From assembly GCF_001563225.1 (NCBI RefSeq), contig NZ_CP014206.1:2841001-2905000 (forward strand): DNA of 64,000 nucleotides, written 5' to 3'. The position numbers were made by a program, and so were the translations under genes. This document shows positions 1 through 8,032 of the stretch, in pieces. The DNA comes from Pseudodesulfovibrio indicus. GTDB lineage: Bacteria; Desulfobacterota; Desulfovibrionia; Desulfovibrionales; Desulfovibrionaceae. The notes beneath the pieces were generated by a model. It made no database searches. It was given only the letters and a program-made list of their open reading frames with translations, and was not told the origin of the DNA. Within the stretch, counting starts at the first letter, position 1, and every line of letters begins with the position of its first letter.

Positions 1-719
1 CCGTTGCCGTAGCTGTAGGCGATGGCCTCGGCCAGCTCGTCCAGGCTGCCCTTCTCGTCCACATGGTTGCGGTTGCCGTAGGTGGACTCCAGGAAGAGGT
101 AATCCGCGTGCTCCATGTCCACCGGGTCCTTGACGATGAGCTGCTCCGGGCGGCCCAGGTCGCCGGAGAACACGGCCTTGGTGACCTTGCCGTCCTGCTC
201 GTAGTCTATCTCGATGAAGGCCGAGCCGAGGATGTGCCCGGCGTCCTTGTAGGTCACGCGGATGCCCGGCGCGGGCTCGAAGGTCTTGGAGTATTCGACG
301 GTCGCCAGGAGCGGCACGGTGTTCTCGGCGTCGGCGATGGTGTACAGCGGCTTGACCATGGCCCCGCCGGTACGGCTCTGCTTGCGGTTGGACCATTCCG
401 CTTCCATTTCCTGGATGTGCGCGGAATCGAGGAGCATGATCTCCATGAGGTCGCGGGTCGGGGCGGTGCAGTAGATGGGATTCTTGTATCCCTTGGCCAC
501 CAGCGCGGGCAGCAGGCCCGAGTGATCGATATGGGCGTGGGTGATCAGGATAAAGTCTATCTTCTTGGGGTTGTAGTCGTCGATGTTCCGGTTTCGTTTC
601 TCGATTTCCCTGTTGCCCTGGTGCATGCCGCAATCCACGGCGAACCGCTTGCCGCCGCACTCCAGGATGTAACAGGACCCGCTGACGGTGCGGGCCGCGC
701 CCATGAAGGTGATTTTCAT
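1..719 (-). CDS. MBL-fold metallo-hydrolase with beta-CASP features, partial (3' end off window)
   Basis: Translating the minus strand from ATG at 719 gives 239 codons with no stop before the left edge, so the C-terminal part is missing. The metal-binding signature HAHIDH is at residues 61-66. A further metal His sits in AGHILGS (H162) and an Asp in SGDLGRP (D187). ESTYGNR at 211-217 is the motif that opens the beta-CASP region of RNA-processing and related nucleases. This is the YSH1/CPSF-type family of zinc-dependent hydrolases acting on RNA or nucleic-acid phosphodiesters; the substrate is not known here. The gene faces away from the LOG gene at 895, so the roughly 175 bp between them should hold divergent promoters. 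Confidence 0.85.
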   Translation of the reverse strand, partial: MKITFMGAARTVSGSCYILECGGKRFAVDCGMHQGNREIEKRNRNIDDYNPKKIDFILITHAHIDHSGLLPALVAKGYKNPIYCTAPTRDLMEIMLLDSAHIQEMEAEWSNRKQSRTGGAMVKPLYTIADAENTVPLLATVEYSKTFEPAPGIRVTYKDAGHILGSAFIEIDYEQDGKVTKAVFSGDLGRPEQLIVKDPVDMEHADYLFLESTYGNRNHVDEKGSLDELAEAIAYSYGN

Positions 720-894
720 ACAGTGTCCTCGCGTTGGGTTCCGCTCCGGCCGCGGGCAGAATCCGCTTTCGGAAGGAAAGAAATCAGTGTATTGAAGCAG
801 TCGGCGGAATACCTGCATCCGCCGCCACGACTACATGCCCCATAAACCGGGCTCAGGCAACCTCTGCCTTATCACAAGCAAGACAGGAGAACCA

Positions 895-1554
895 ATGATT
901 CACCGTTCCAAGCAGTACCTCATAGACGACCTTTCCATCCACGAGTCCTGGCGGCTCTTCAAGATCATGTCCGAGATCGTGGACGGTTTCGAGAATCTCT
1001 CGGAGATCGGACCGGCCGTGTCCATGTTCGGCTCGGCGCGCGTCCAGCCCGGCGAAGCGCTCTACGAGCAGACCGTGGAGCTGTCCAAGGCGTTGTCCGA
1101 CGCGGGCTTCTCGATCATCACCGGCGGCGGCCCCGGCCTCATGGAGGCGGGCAACAAGGGCGCCTTCGAGAACGGCGGCGAGTCCATCGGCCTGCACATC
1201 CACCTGCCCATGGAGCAGCAGAACAACCCGTACATGAACGTGAAGAGCGAGTTCCGCTACTTCTTCATCCGCAAGCTGATGTTCATCAAGTACGCGCTGG
1301 CCTACGTGGCCCTGCCCGGCGGCTACGGCACCCTGGACGAGCTGTCCGAGGCGCTGGTGCTGATCCAGACCCACCGCATCAAGCCGTTCCCCATCGTGCT
1401 CTTCGGCACCAAGTTCTGGGGCGGACTGGTGGACTGGTTCCGCGACCAGATGGTGACCAACAAGTTCTGCAAGGCCGAAGATCTGGACCTGTTCATCGTC
1501 ACCGACGACATCGCCCAGGTCGTCAGCCACATCAAGAAGCACGTCATCGTCTAA
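895..1554 (+). CDS. LOG family (TIGR00730-type) Rossmann-fold protein
   Basis: The 219-residue protein carries both signatures of the LOG / lysine-decarboxylase-like family: GGGPGLMEA at 77-85 and PGGYGTLDE at 141-149. Family members are nucleotide 5'-monophosphate phosphoribohydrolases that release a base from AMP-type substrates, though many bacterial ones have no tested role. The ATG at 895 was preferred over an in-frame one at 835 because AGGAGA lies 4 bases upstream and the protein then starts at the usual family position. The EamA transporter gene begins four bases after the stop, suggesting co-transcription. Confidence 0.85.
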   Translation: MIHRSKQYLIDDLSIHESWRLFKIMSEIVDGFENLSEIGPAVSMFGSARVQPGEALYEQTVELSKALSDAGFSIITGGGPGLMEAGNKGAFENGGESIGLHIHLPMEQQNNPYMNVKSEFRYFFIRKLMFIKYALAYVALPGGYGTLDELSEALVLIQTHRIKPFPIVLFGTKFWGGLVDWFRDQMVTNKFCKAEDLDLFIVTDDIAQVVSHIKKHVIV

Positions 1555-1558
1555 TCCC

Positions 1559-2458
1559 GTGAACAACCGCCGCAAAGCGCTTCTTTTCGGCCTGGCCACG
1601 GTGGCCATCTGGTCCACCGTGGCCTCGGCCTTCAAGATCGCCCTGCGCACCCTGGACCCCCTGCAACTGCTGCTGGTCGCCTGCGGGGTCTCCATCCTCG
1701 CCCTGACCGCCATCCTCGCAGCCCGGGGCAAGCTCGGCGAGATCACCCGCATGGGACGGAAGGAGACCCTGCGCTGCGCCGGACTCGGCGCGATCAATCC
1801 GTTCCTGTACTACGTGATCCTGTTCCAGGCCTACGACCTGCTGCCCGCGCAGGAGGCCCAGCCCATCAACTACACCTGGGCCGTGACCCTGTCCCTGCTC
1901 TCCGTGCCCCTGCTGGGCCAGAAGCTCTCCCTCAGGGACCTCGGCGCAATCCTGCTGAGCTACTTCGGCGTGGTGGTCATCTCCACCCACGGCAACCTGC
2001 TCGGCATGGAGTTCTCCAGCCTGAAGGGCGTGGGCCTGGCGCTCGGCAGCACCGTGATCTGGGCGCTCTACTGGATATTCAACACCCGCAGCAAGGCGCA
2101 CCCCATGGCCGGGCTGCTCCTGAGCTTCCTGACCGGCTTCCCGCTCATCCTGGCGGCCACCCTGCTCTTCTCGGAGCTGCCGCCCCTGGAACCCGCGCCC
2201 CTGCTCTCCGCCACCTACGTCGGGCTGTTCGAGATGGGCATCACCTTCGCCCTGTGGCTCACGGCCATGAAATACGCGGCCCAGCCCGACGGCGGGGGCA
2301 CCGCCCGCGTGGCCAACCTGATCTTCCTCTCGCCCTTCCTCTCCCTGGTCTTCATCCACTTCCTGGTCGGCGAGACCATCCACCCCGCCACCGTGGCGGG
2401 CCTGGCCTTCATCATCGGCGGCAACCTCCTCATGCAGTACGGCCCCCAAAAGCGCTGA
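1559..2458 (+). CDS. EamA/DMT-family membrane transporter
   Basis: This 299-residue, strongly hydrophobic protein shows about ten transmembrane segments in two repeats, the layout of drug/metabolite transporters of the EamA type (exporters of amino acids, metabolites or drugs). The N-terminus MNNRRKALLFG followed by an IWSTVASAF segment is typical of the family. The start is a GTG four bases after the LOG gene stop without a clear ribosome-binding site, so translation is probably coupled to the upstream gene. The substrate cannot be read from sequence. Confidence 0.85.
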   Translation: MNNRRKALLFGLATVAIWSTVASAFKIALRTLDPLQLLLVACGVSILALTAILAARGKLGEITRMGRKETLRCAGLGAINPFLYYVILFQAYDLLPAQEAQPINYTWAVTLSLLSVPLLGQKLSLRDLGAILLSYFGVVVISTHGNLLGMEFSSLKGVGLALGSTVIWALYWIFNTRSKAHPMAGLLLSFLTGFPLILAATLLFSELPPLEPAPLLSATYVGLFEMGITFALWLTAMKYAAQPDGGGTARVANLIFLSPFLSLVFIHFLVGETIHPATVAGLAFIIGGNLLMQYGPQKR

Positions 2459-2473
2459 CCCGCCCCCCGGACG

Positions 2474-2504
2474 AAAAAAGGCGCGCAGGCCGAAGCCGCG
2501 CGCC
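2474..2504 (-). terminator. Rho-independent terminator of the OsmC gene
   Basis: GGCGCGC at 2480-2486 and GCGCGCC at 2498-2504 form a stem with an inner GGC/GCC pairing. On the minus strand it is followed by six T (A tract at 2474-2479). It lies just past the OsmC stop and may also stop plus-strand transcription of the EamA gene. Confidence 0.75.
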
Positions 2505-2538
2505 GTTCTCCGCCGCCCAAAGGGACGGGGAATCGAAA

Positions 2539-2916
2539 TCAGTCCTTCAAGGCAAAGGTGATGGGCTTGTTGAGCAGGCCGTGAATGGGGCAGCCTTTGA
2601 GGGCCGCGAGCACCCGCTTCCGGTCCCGGTCGCTCAGGGTATCGGGCAGTTTCACGCTGTACTCGAAGGTCGAGCCGGTCTCGCCCGGGGTGAGCGTCGC
2701 CAACGTCTCCACGGACCCGAGTTCGATATCGTGCGCCTGGGCGTAGACCCGCAGCGTCATGTTCAGGCATGCGGCCAGGGACGCCTCCAGCAACCCCAGC
2801 GGCGTGAACCCGGCATCTCCGCCGCCCTTGGACTCGGGAGCGTCGCACACGCCCGTATGGGTGCCGTCCGTGAATTCCGTCAGGAAATTCGCTTTCCCGC
2901 TCTTGGTGGTGATCAT
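2539..2916 (-). CDS. OsmC family peroxidase-like protein
   Basis: The 125-residue protein has the two conserved cysteines of the OsmC/Ohr family: C50 in the helix SLAACLNM and C109 in GCPIHGLL. OsmC proteins reduce organic or inorganic hydroperoxides through these thiols; in this anaerobe-like setting a detoxification role is plausible. The ATG has AGGT about 10 bases upstream. It lies 94 bp downstream of the chemoreceptor gene on the same strand and ends at a clear terminator. Confidence 0.88.
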   Translation of the reverse strand: MITTKSGKANFLTEFTDGTHTGVCDAPESKGGGDAGFTPLGLLEASLAACLNMTLRVYAQAHDIELGSVETLATLTPGETGSTFEYSVKLPDTLSDRDRKRVLAALKGCPIHGLLNKPITFALKD

Positions 2917-3010
2917 GATCAGACCTCGTGGTTGGCTTTGGATGGGACCAATGACCTACCACCCTTACACCCCGGTCGCAACCGCGCATGGCCCATTGAA
3001 ATCCCTCGGC

Positions 3011-4744
3011 CTAGGCCGTGCCTCCCCCCGTGGTCACGCTCACATCGGCGGCGATGACGCCGAGGACCTCGCCGGAAGGCGAAAAGAACGGACCGGACAC
3101 GGTGATGCACTCCCGCCCGGACGCGGACGAGGTGTAGACGTCGGAGACGTAGAAGGTCCGGTTGTCGATGGCCCCCCGGAACCAGGGGCGTGCGCCCCAC
3201 TCGGAACCGTAGGCCGAGGCGTCCTCGGCATAGCCCGACACCTTGCCGCCGATGTTGCTGACCGTCTGCACGCCTCGGGCGTCGGTGATGTAGAGCAGCT
3301 CCAGAAAGTCGTTCTCCTTGAGCGCCCTGCGCATGATCTCCTCCTGTCGGGACCGCTCGCCCGACTGGACCCCGGCGGCCCCGGCCATGCGGCCGATGAT
3401 CTCCTGGACCTTGCCGCTGCCCACGGTGCGGAACACGCCGGTCATCAGGGCCAGCTCCTCCACGCGCGCGGACAGCTCGACCACGGCCTCGGCGGCCTCG
3501 GCCATGCCCTTGTCGGTCTCGAAGGAGATGGAGTGCACGGCGGAGATGGTCCGGGTGACCTCCTCGGAGGACACGGACTGCTGGGTGGACGCGGCGGCGA
3601 TTGCGCTGATGCGCTGGGAACTGGTGCCGGAATGGGTCACGATCTCCTCCAGGGCGGCACCGGATTCGCGGGCCAGCCCGGCGGCTTCGTCGGCCAGCCC
3701 GGCCATGTCCTTGACCCCGTCGATGGTCCGGGAGACCTGGGCCTGGATGCCCTCGATGGCCACGCCCACGTCTCGGGTGGCGTCCATGGTCTTCTCGGCC
3801 AGCTTGCGCACCTCGTCGGCGACCACGGCGAAACCGCGCCCGGCCTCGCCCGCGCGGGCCGCCTCGATGGCCGCGTTCAGGGCCAGGAGGTTGGTCTGAT
3901 CGGCAATGTCCGAGATGACGCCCATGATGGCGCCCACGCCCTGGGCCTGGGCCCCCAGACCGGCCACGGACTCCACCAGGGACTGCGAGTTGCGGGACAC
4001 CGCACTGATGGACTCCTGGGTCCGGGTGACCACGGCCGAACCGGATTCGGCCAGGGACATGACCTGTTCGGCGTCCTCGGCGGCGGCGCTGGCGCTGGCG
4101 GCGGTCTCGCTGACCGCGGCGTTCATCTCCTCCATGGCCGAGGCGGCCTCGGAGATGAACCGCTGCTGCTCGGCGGCTCCGTCGCGCGCCTTGGCCGAGG
4201 CCGCGTCCAGAACGGACGAATGGCTGCGGATGGACTGCACCGAGTGCTCCAGGGTCCCGGCGGCGGAGAGCAGCCCCTCGCAACGGGCGGCCTCGCCCTG
4301 CCTGCGCGCCTGCTCCGCCTGCTTGCGGGCCTCGGCGCTCTGGGCCTTGGCCTCGGCGGCTACACTTTCGGCCTTTTCGGCTCGATTTTCTAACTCGCCA
4401 ATGTAATTGACAATCAGGTTCAGACTTTCAGAAAGCTTGCCATAATTGTCACTTCCCGCCATGGGGAATTCCAAATCCCTCCTGCCCGATGCGGCCAGCC
4501 TGCAGAGATTCGTCAACGTGCTATATTTGTTATGGATAGTGCGGGCGGTCAGAAACCAGCAGCCCCAGCACGCCCCTGCCAGAACCAGGGCCAGCAACCC
4601 CAGACCCAACGGTCCGACGTCACCAAGGGCTGACAGAATTGTCACCTCACCCGCCGCCGCCACGGACGGCGTCAAGGCCACAAACGCGCCCAAGACCATT
4701 GGGACGCTAAAAATCACCGCCAGATAGTTGAACTTTTCCTTCAT
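3011..4744 (-). CDS. Methyl-accepting chemotaxis protein with C-terminal Cache/PDC-like domain
   Basis: A 577-residue chemoreceptor. Two hydrophobic segments (about 6-30 and 44-67) anchor it with only a short loop between them, so there is no periplasmic sensor. A coiled-coil linker rich in Ala, Glu and Lys (about 118-155) leads to the MCP signalling domain, whose hairpin tip reads [18 protein letters not shown] near 282-299. After the signalling domain, about 115 C-terminal residues look like a Cache/PDC fold, with the pattern [19 protein letters not shown] and [10 protein letters not shown]. Sensing would therefore be cytoplasmic and C-terminal. The MCP assignment is firm; the Cache assignment is by eye. 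Confidence 0.9.
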   Translation of the reverse strand: MKEKFNYLAVIFSVPMVLGAFVALTPSVAAAGEVTILSALGDVGPLGLGLLALVLAGACWGCWFLTARTIHNKYSTLTNLCRLAASGRRDLEFPMAGSDNYGKLSESLNLIVNYIGELENRAEKAESVAAEAKAQSAEARKQAEQARRQGEAARCEGLLSAAGTLEHSVQSIRSHSSVLDAASAKARDGAAEQQRFISEAASAMEEMNAAVSETAASASAAAEDAEQVMSLAESGSAVVTRTQESISAVSRNSQSLVESVAGLGAQAQGVGAIMGVISDIADQTNLLALNAAIEAARAGEAGRGFAVVADEVRKLAEKTMDATRDVGVAIEGIQAQVSRTIDGVKDMAGLADEAAGLARESGAALEEIVTHSGTSSQRISAIAAASTQQSVSSEEVTRTISAVHSISFETDKGMAEAAEAVVELSARVEELALMTGVFRTVGSGKVQEIIGRMAGAAGVQSGERSRQEEIMRRALKENDFLELLYITDARGVQTVSNIGGKVSGYAEDASAYGSEWGARPWFRGAIDNRTFYVSDVYTSSASGRECITVSGPFFSPSGEVLGVIAADVSVTTGGGTA

Positions 4745-4866
4745 GGTTTCACTTGTTCCCCATATTTACTTGAAAACCGGAGCTGTGAATTTAGCAAAAG
4801 CCGGGCCACCATTGACGGGCGAACCGATTTCCGCACGTCCCTGGACCGGATGCCGGGGTGCGAACA

Positions 4867-4911
4867 AGAAAAAGGCCGGTCGCGAGGGGCGATCCCACCG
4901 CAACCGACCTT
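4867..4911 (-). terminator. Rho-independent terminator downstream of the gpmI/zinc-ribbon unit
   Basis: AAGGCCGGTCGCG at 4872-4884 pairs with CGCAACCGACCTT at 4899-4911 (some G-U pairs). A T tract follows on the minus strand. It lies about 20 bp past the stop of the 81-residue zinc-ribbon gene. Confidence 0.8.
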
Positions 4912-4933
4912 CGCAGTCAATTATGTATCCGGT

Positions 4934-5179
4934 CTACAGAAAGTCGGGATCGATGCCTGCCTTGCCCCCGGCCAGGATGAGCTTGAGATAGCGGATGGTC
5001 CGGTCGTCCACCGGGACGATGGGGAAGTTCTCGCGGCAGGCGTCGCATTGGGCCATGGCGGGCCGGGAGGGCGCGATGAGCGGCACCTCGCGGCTGCAAT
5101 GCGGGCAGGGGTAGAGGAAGATCATCTCCATGGCCGCAGGCTTGACCGGAGTCAGGGGTTTTTTGCTTTCCGCCATCAT
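4934..5179 (-). CDS. Small zinc-ribbon protein of unknown function
   Basis: An 81-residue protein with two CxxC pairs, CPHC and CDAC, 19 residues apart, which is a typical zinc-ribbon arrangement. The remainder is a short basic and proline-rich N-terminus and a C-terminal helix. Its ATG overlaps the gpmI stop in ATGA, so it is the last gene of the nitroreductase-rsfS-gpmI unit and is translationally coupled. No specific function can be assigned. Confidence 0.75.
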   Translation of the reverse strand: MMAESKKPLTPVKPAAMEMIFLYPCPHCSREVPLIAPSRPAMAQCDACRENFPIVPVDDRTIRYLKLILAGGKAGIDPDFL

Positions 5180-6723
5180 TTTCCCTTTGTTATCAGATTC
5201 TTGCCGGTCATCTCCGCAGGCGGCTCAAGCCCCCACAGGGAGATGACGGTCGGGGCGATGTCGCCGAGGATGCCCTCTTCGAGGACCGCACCTTCGCACC
5301 CTTTCTCGATATACACAAGGGGCACCGGATTGGTGGAGTGGGCCGTGTGCGGGGTGCCGTCGGCGGCGAGCATCTGCTCCGCGTTGCCGTGATCGGCGGT
5401 CAGCAGCACGCGCCCGCCGTCGGCCAGGACCTTGTCCACGATGCGGCCCACGCAGCCGTCCACGGTCACGCACGCCTGTTCGGCCGCGCCCATGATCCCG
5501 GTGTGGCCGACCATGTCGAGATTGGCCAGGTTGCAGACGCAGAGGTCGTATTCGCCCCACTTGGCGATCAGGGTGTCGGCCACCTCGTCGGCGGACATCT
5601 GCGGCTTGAGGTCGTAGGTGGCCACCTCGCGCGGGGACGGGATCATCACCCGGTCCTCGCCGGGGAACGGCTCCTCGCGCCCGCAGTTGAGAAAGTAGGT
5701 CACATGGGCGTATTTCTCGGTCTCGGCGATGCGCAGCTGGTTCATGCCCCTTGCGGAGACGAATTCGCCCAGGGTGTTGTCGTAGCTCTCGGACGGAAAG
5801 GCGGTTTCCATGGGGAAGGAGGACTCGTACCGGGTCATGGTCGCAAATCCGGCCAGGTCCGGCACGCGGCTGCGCGAAAACTCTTTAAAATTCTTATCGA
5901 AGACGGCCCGGCTGATCTCCCGGGCGCGGTCCGCCCGGAAATTGAAGAAGAACAGGCCGTCGCCGTCCTTGAGCCGCCCGTCCACGCCGCTGACCACGGA
6001 GGGCTTGACGAACTCGTCGTTCTCACCCGCGTCGTAGGACGCCCGGATGGCGGCCAGAGGATCGTCGATGACCACGCCGTCGCCGTCCACCAGCGCCCGG
6101 TAGGCCACTTCCACGCGCTCGAAACGCTTGTCCCGGTCCATGGCCCAGAACCGGCCGCTGACCGTGGCGATGCGCCCCACGCCCAGTTCGGCCAGCTTGT
6201 CGGCCAGCTGCCCGACGTAGCCCAGTCCGCTGGTGGGGCCGGTGTCGCGCCCGTCCAGGAAGACGTGCACGAAGACCTCGGGGATGTTCCGGGCCTTGGC
6301 CATTTCGAGCAGCGCGAAGAGATGGTTGAGATGGCTGTGCACCCCGCCGTCCGAGATCAACCCCATGAAATGCAGCCGTCCCGAACCGGCCACGGTCCGG
6401 TCCATGAGCTTCACCAGGGCGGGATTCTCCTTGAGGGAGCCGTCCTCGATGGCCATGTCGATGCGGGTCATGTCCTGGTAGATGATCCGCCCGCCGCCGA
6501 TGTTCATGTGGCCCACCTCGGAGTTGCCCATGAATCCGTCGGGCAGCCCCACGGCGCGGCCCGAACAGGTCAGCCGGGTGGAGGGATAGTCGGCCAGGAA
6601 CCGGTCGAGATGGGGGGTGGCGGCGTTGCGTACGCAGTTGCCCGCGCCGTCCGGGGCGATGCCCCAGCCGTCGAGAATCAGCAACAGGGTCTTCTTGGGT
6701 TCGGCCATGTGTCTGTCGTCCAT
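5176..6723 (-). CDS. gpmI: 2,3-bisphosphoglycerate-independent phosphoglycerate mutase
   Basis: This enzyme interconverts 3- and 2-phosphoglycerate in glycolysis and gluconeogenesis and needs Mn2+. The 515-residue protein starts with the alkaline-phosphatase-superfamily metal motif LDGWG (17-21) and carries the phosphoserine site in GNSEVGHMN (S68). DGRDTGPTS and the C-terminal ADHGNAEQM metal ligands are also present. The ATG at 6723 overlaps the rsfS stop as TGATG, pointing to coupling; an in-frame ATG at 6708 would give 510 residues and is a real alternative. The zinc-ribbon gene overlaps its stop. Confidence 0.95.
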   Translation of the reverse strand: MDDRHMAEPKKTLLLILDGWGIAPDGAGNCVRNAATPHLDRFLADYPSTRLTCSGRAVGLPDGFMGNSEVGHMNIGGGRIIYQDMTRIDMAIEDGSLKENPALVKLMDRTVAGSGRLHFMGLISDGGVHSHLNHLFALLEMAKARNIPEVFVHVFLDGRDTGPTSGLGYVGQLADKLAELGVGRIATVSGRFWAMDRDKRFERVEVAYRALVDGDGVVIDDPLAAIRASYDAGENDEFVKPSVVSGVDGRLKDGDGLFFFNFRADRAREISRAVFDKNFKEFSRSRVPDLAGFATMTRYESSFPMETAFPSESYDNTLGEFVSARGMNQLRIAETEKYAHVTYFLNCGREEPFPGEDRVMIPSPREVATYDLKPQMSADEVADTLIAKWGEYDLCVCNLANLDMVGHTGIMGAAEQACVTVDGCVGRIVDKVLADGGRVLLTADHGNAEQMLAADGTPHTAHSTNPVPLVYIEKGCEGAVLEEGILGDIAPTVISLWGLEPPAEMTGKNLITKGK

Positions 6724-7097
6724 CAGGCGTCGAGTTCGATGCGGGGCGCCTCGGTCCACATCCCTTCGATGTTGTAGAATTCGCGCAGCTCGTCGAGGAA
6801 GACATGCACGATCACGTCGTTCAGGTCGAGGAGCACCCACTCGCCGGTCTTGTGACCTTCCATGCTCAAAAACTCGACGTTCTCCTCGGAGGCCATCTCC
6901 AGCACATGGCTGGCCAGGGCCTGGGCATGCTTCACGCCGCGCGCCGAGACCACGATGACCACGTCGGTGACCGAAGTCATCCCGGCCACGTTCATGGCGC
7001 AGATCCGTTCCGCCTGCTTGTCATCCAACCAACCGGCCACGAGACGGGCCTTTTCAGGGCTCTCCATCTCTTTGAATTTCTTTTCCTTATTTAGCAA
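6723..7097 (-). CDS. rsfS: Ribosomal silencing factor RsfS
   Basis: RsfS binds ribosomal protein uL14 and blocks 30S-50S joining in poor growth conditions. The 124-residue protein matches the family along its length, with EKARLVAGWLDDKQAE, DVVIVVSARG, HKTGEWVLLDL and DVIVHVF. I start it at a TTG (7097) because GGAAG lies just upstream and because this includes the family-typical KEKKFKEM segment; the first in-frame ATG at 7067 would remove it. It overlaps gpmI by one base. The nitroreductase gene ends 32 bp upstream. Confidence 0.88.
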   Translation of the reverse strand: MLNKEKKFKEMESPEKARLVAGWLDDKQAERICAMNVAGMTSVTDVVIVVSARGVKHAQALASHVLEMASEENVEFLSMEGHKTGEWVLLDLNDVIVHVFLDELREFYNIEGMWTEAPRIELDA

Positions 7098-7129
7098 ATT
7101 ACTTCCTTGTTTTTGGTGATGAATCGAAA

Positions 7130-7717
7130 TTATTCTTCGGGGTAACGAGCCAGGAGCACCTCGTCGAGCCCACGCTTGGGCACGTGGTGTCTGCCGTCCT
7201 CGCCGGTCCAATACTTGATACTGCCGTCGGAGGGAAGCGGTTCCACGACCACTTCCTGGGCCGGAATGCCCAAAGCCAGGACCAGCAGGATCTCGAACCG
7301 GCCCGGCAGGTTGAAGATGCGGCCCAGCTTGCCCCGGTTGACCGTGGCGATGATGCACCCGCCGAGCCCCTTTTCCACCGCACCGAGCATGATGGTCTGG
7401 GCGGCGATGCCGTGGTCGCAGCCGGGCGTCTCGGCGATCTCCTTGTCCAGGACGATGACGATGTAGCCCGTGGGCCGCTGCCCTTCGTCCGGGCCGGCCC
7501 AATCCTTGAGATATCCCGCCCAGCCGAGCAGCGGAAATATCTGCGCGCACTGTTCCGGGTCGGTGGTCACCAGGTATTTGAGCGGCTGCTTGTTCATGCC
7601 CGTGGGCACGAACCGGGCCATGTCGACCAGCTCCACGAGATCGCCGGCCGGGATGGATTTCGACTGATCGAATTTACGCCGCGTCCTGTTTTGCTCAACC
7701 AATTCCCTTAGCGTCAT
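7130..7717 (-). CDS. Nitroreductase family protein
   Basis: A 195-residue flavin-dependent nitroreductase-fold protein. It opens with the family helix LRELVEQNRTRRKFDQS and the FMN-phosphate contact region around ARFVPTGMNKQPLKY. The central AAQTIMLGAVEKGLGGCII helix-strand is also typical. Family members reduce nitro groups, quinones or flavins with NAD(P)H; the substrate here is unknown. ATG at 7717 has GGAGTG 6 bases upstream. It is the first gene of the unit leading to rsfS and gpmI. Confidence 0.87.
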   Translation of the reverse strand: MTLRELVEQNRTRRKFDQSKSIPAGDLVELVDMARFVPTGMNKQPLKYLVTTDPEQCAQIFPLLGWAGYLKDWAGPDEGQRPTGYIVIVLDKEIAETPGCDHGIAAQTIMLGAVEKGLGGCIIATVNRGKLGRIFNLPGRFEILLVLALGIPAQEVVVEPLPSDGSIKYWTGEDGRHHVPKRGLDEVLLARYPEE

Positions 7718-7749
7718 GTTCACTCCATTGTTAGTTGCCGATCGCTCAT

Positions 7750-7778
7750 TGTGTAATGCACTTTGGACCGGTCCGCAA
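7750..7778 (-). promoter_or_regulatory. Candidate sigma-70 promoter for nitroreductase-rsfS-gpmI
   Basis: On the minus strand TTGCGG (7778-7773) is followed after 17 bases by TACACA (7755-7750), about 33 bp before the nitroreductase ATG. The match is partial, so this is a guess from position and spacing. Confidence 0.35.
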
Positions 7779-7912
7779 CACGGCCGAAGGGGCGCGACCA
7801 GCCGGTTGCCGGGCACAAACCCCTTGACGCTCCCTGGAACATGGGGCAGTCTTTCGTCTATGCAACAATACCTATCCTCGCGCTTTTCCTGGTTTACGGG
7901 CTCTCTGTAGGA

Positions 7913-7985
7913 GGCTCGTGGAAGATTCATGGCGCAGGAATGATGCCTTTAAGGAGACCACGGGCTTACGGAACCGTGGTTTTTT
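7913..7985 (+). promoter_or_regulatory. Candidate transcription attenuator in the leader of the phenylacetate-CoA ligase gene
   Basis: The 315 bp between the divergent nitroreductase and ligase genes hold no ORF of note, but do hold this structure. CCACGG (7958-7963) can pair with CCGTGG (7974-7979) and is followed by T (7980-7985), giving an intrinsic terminator 48 bp before the ligase ATG. The same CCACGGGCT can instead pair with GGCTCGTGG at 7913-7921 over nine positions with two G-U pairs, which would prevent the terminator. Such mutually exclusive helices are the layout of attenuators and riboswitches. It could equally be the 3' end of a small RNA. No known riboswitch class was recognised. 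Confidence 0.5.
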
Positions 7986-8032
7986 CATATGCACACCATG
8001 GCTGATTACAGGCCGCCCAAGGAGGTTGAAGG

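Noticed and set aside
7856..7985. 6S RNA or SRP RNA in the ligase leader
   Set aside because: The two ends do not pair as in 6S RNA, and the GGAAGGAAGCA loop of SRP RNA is absent.
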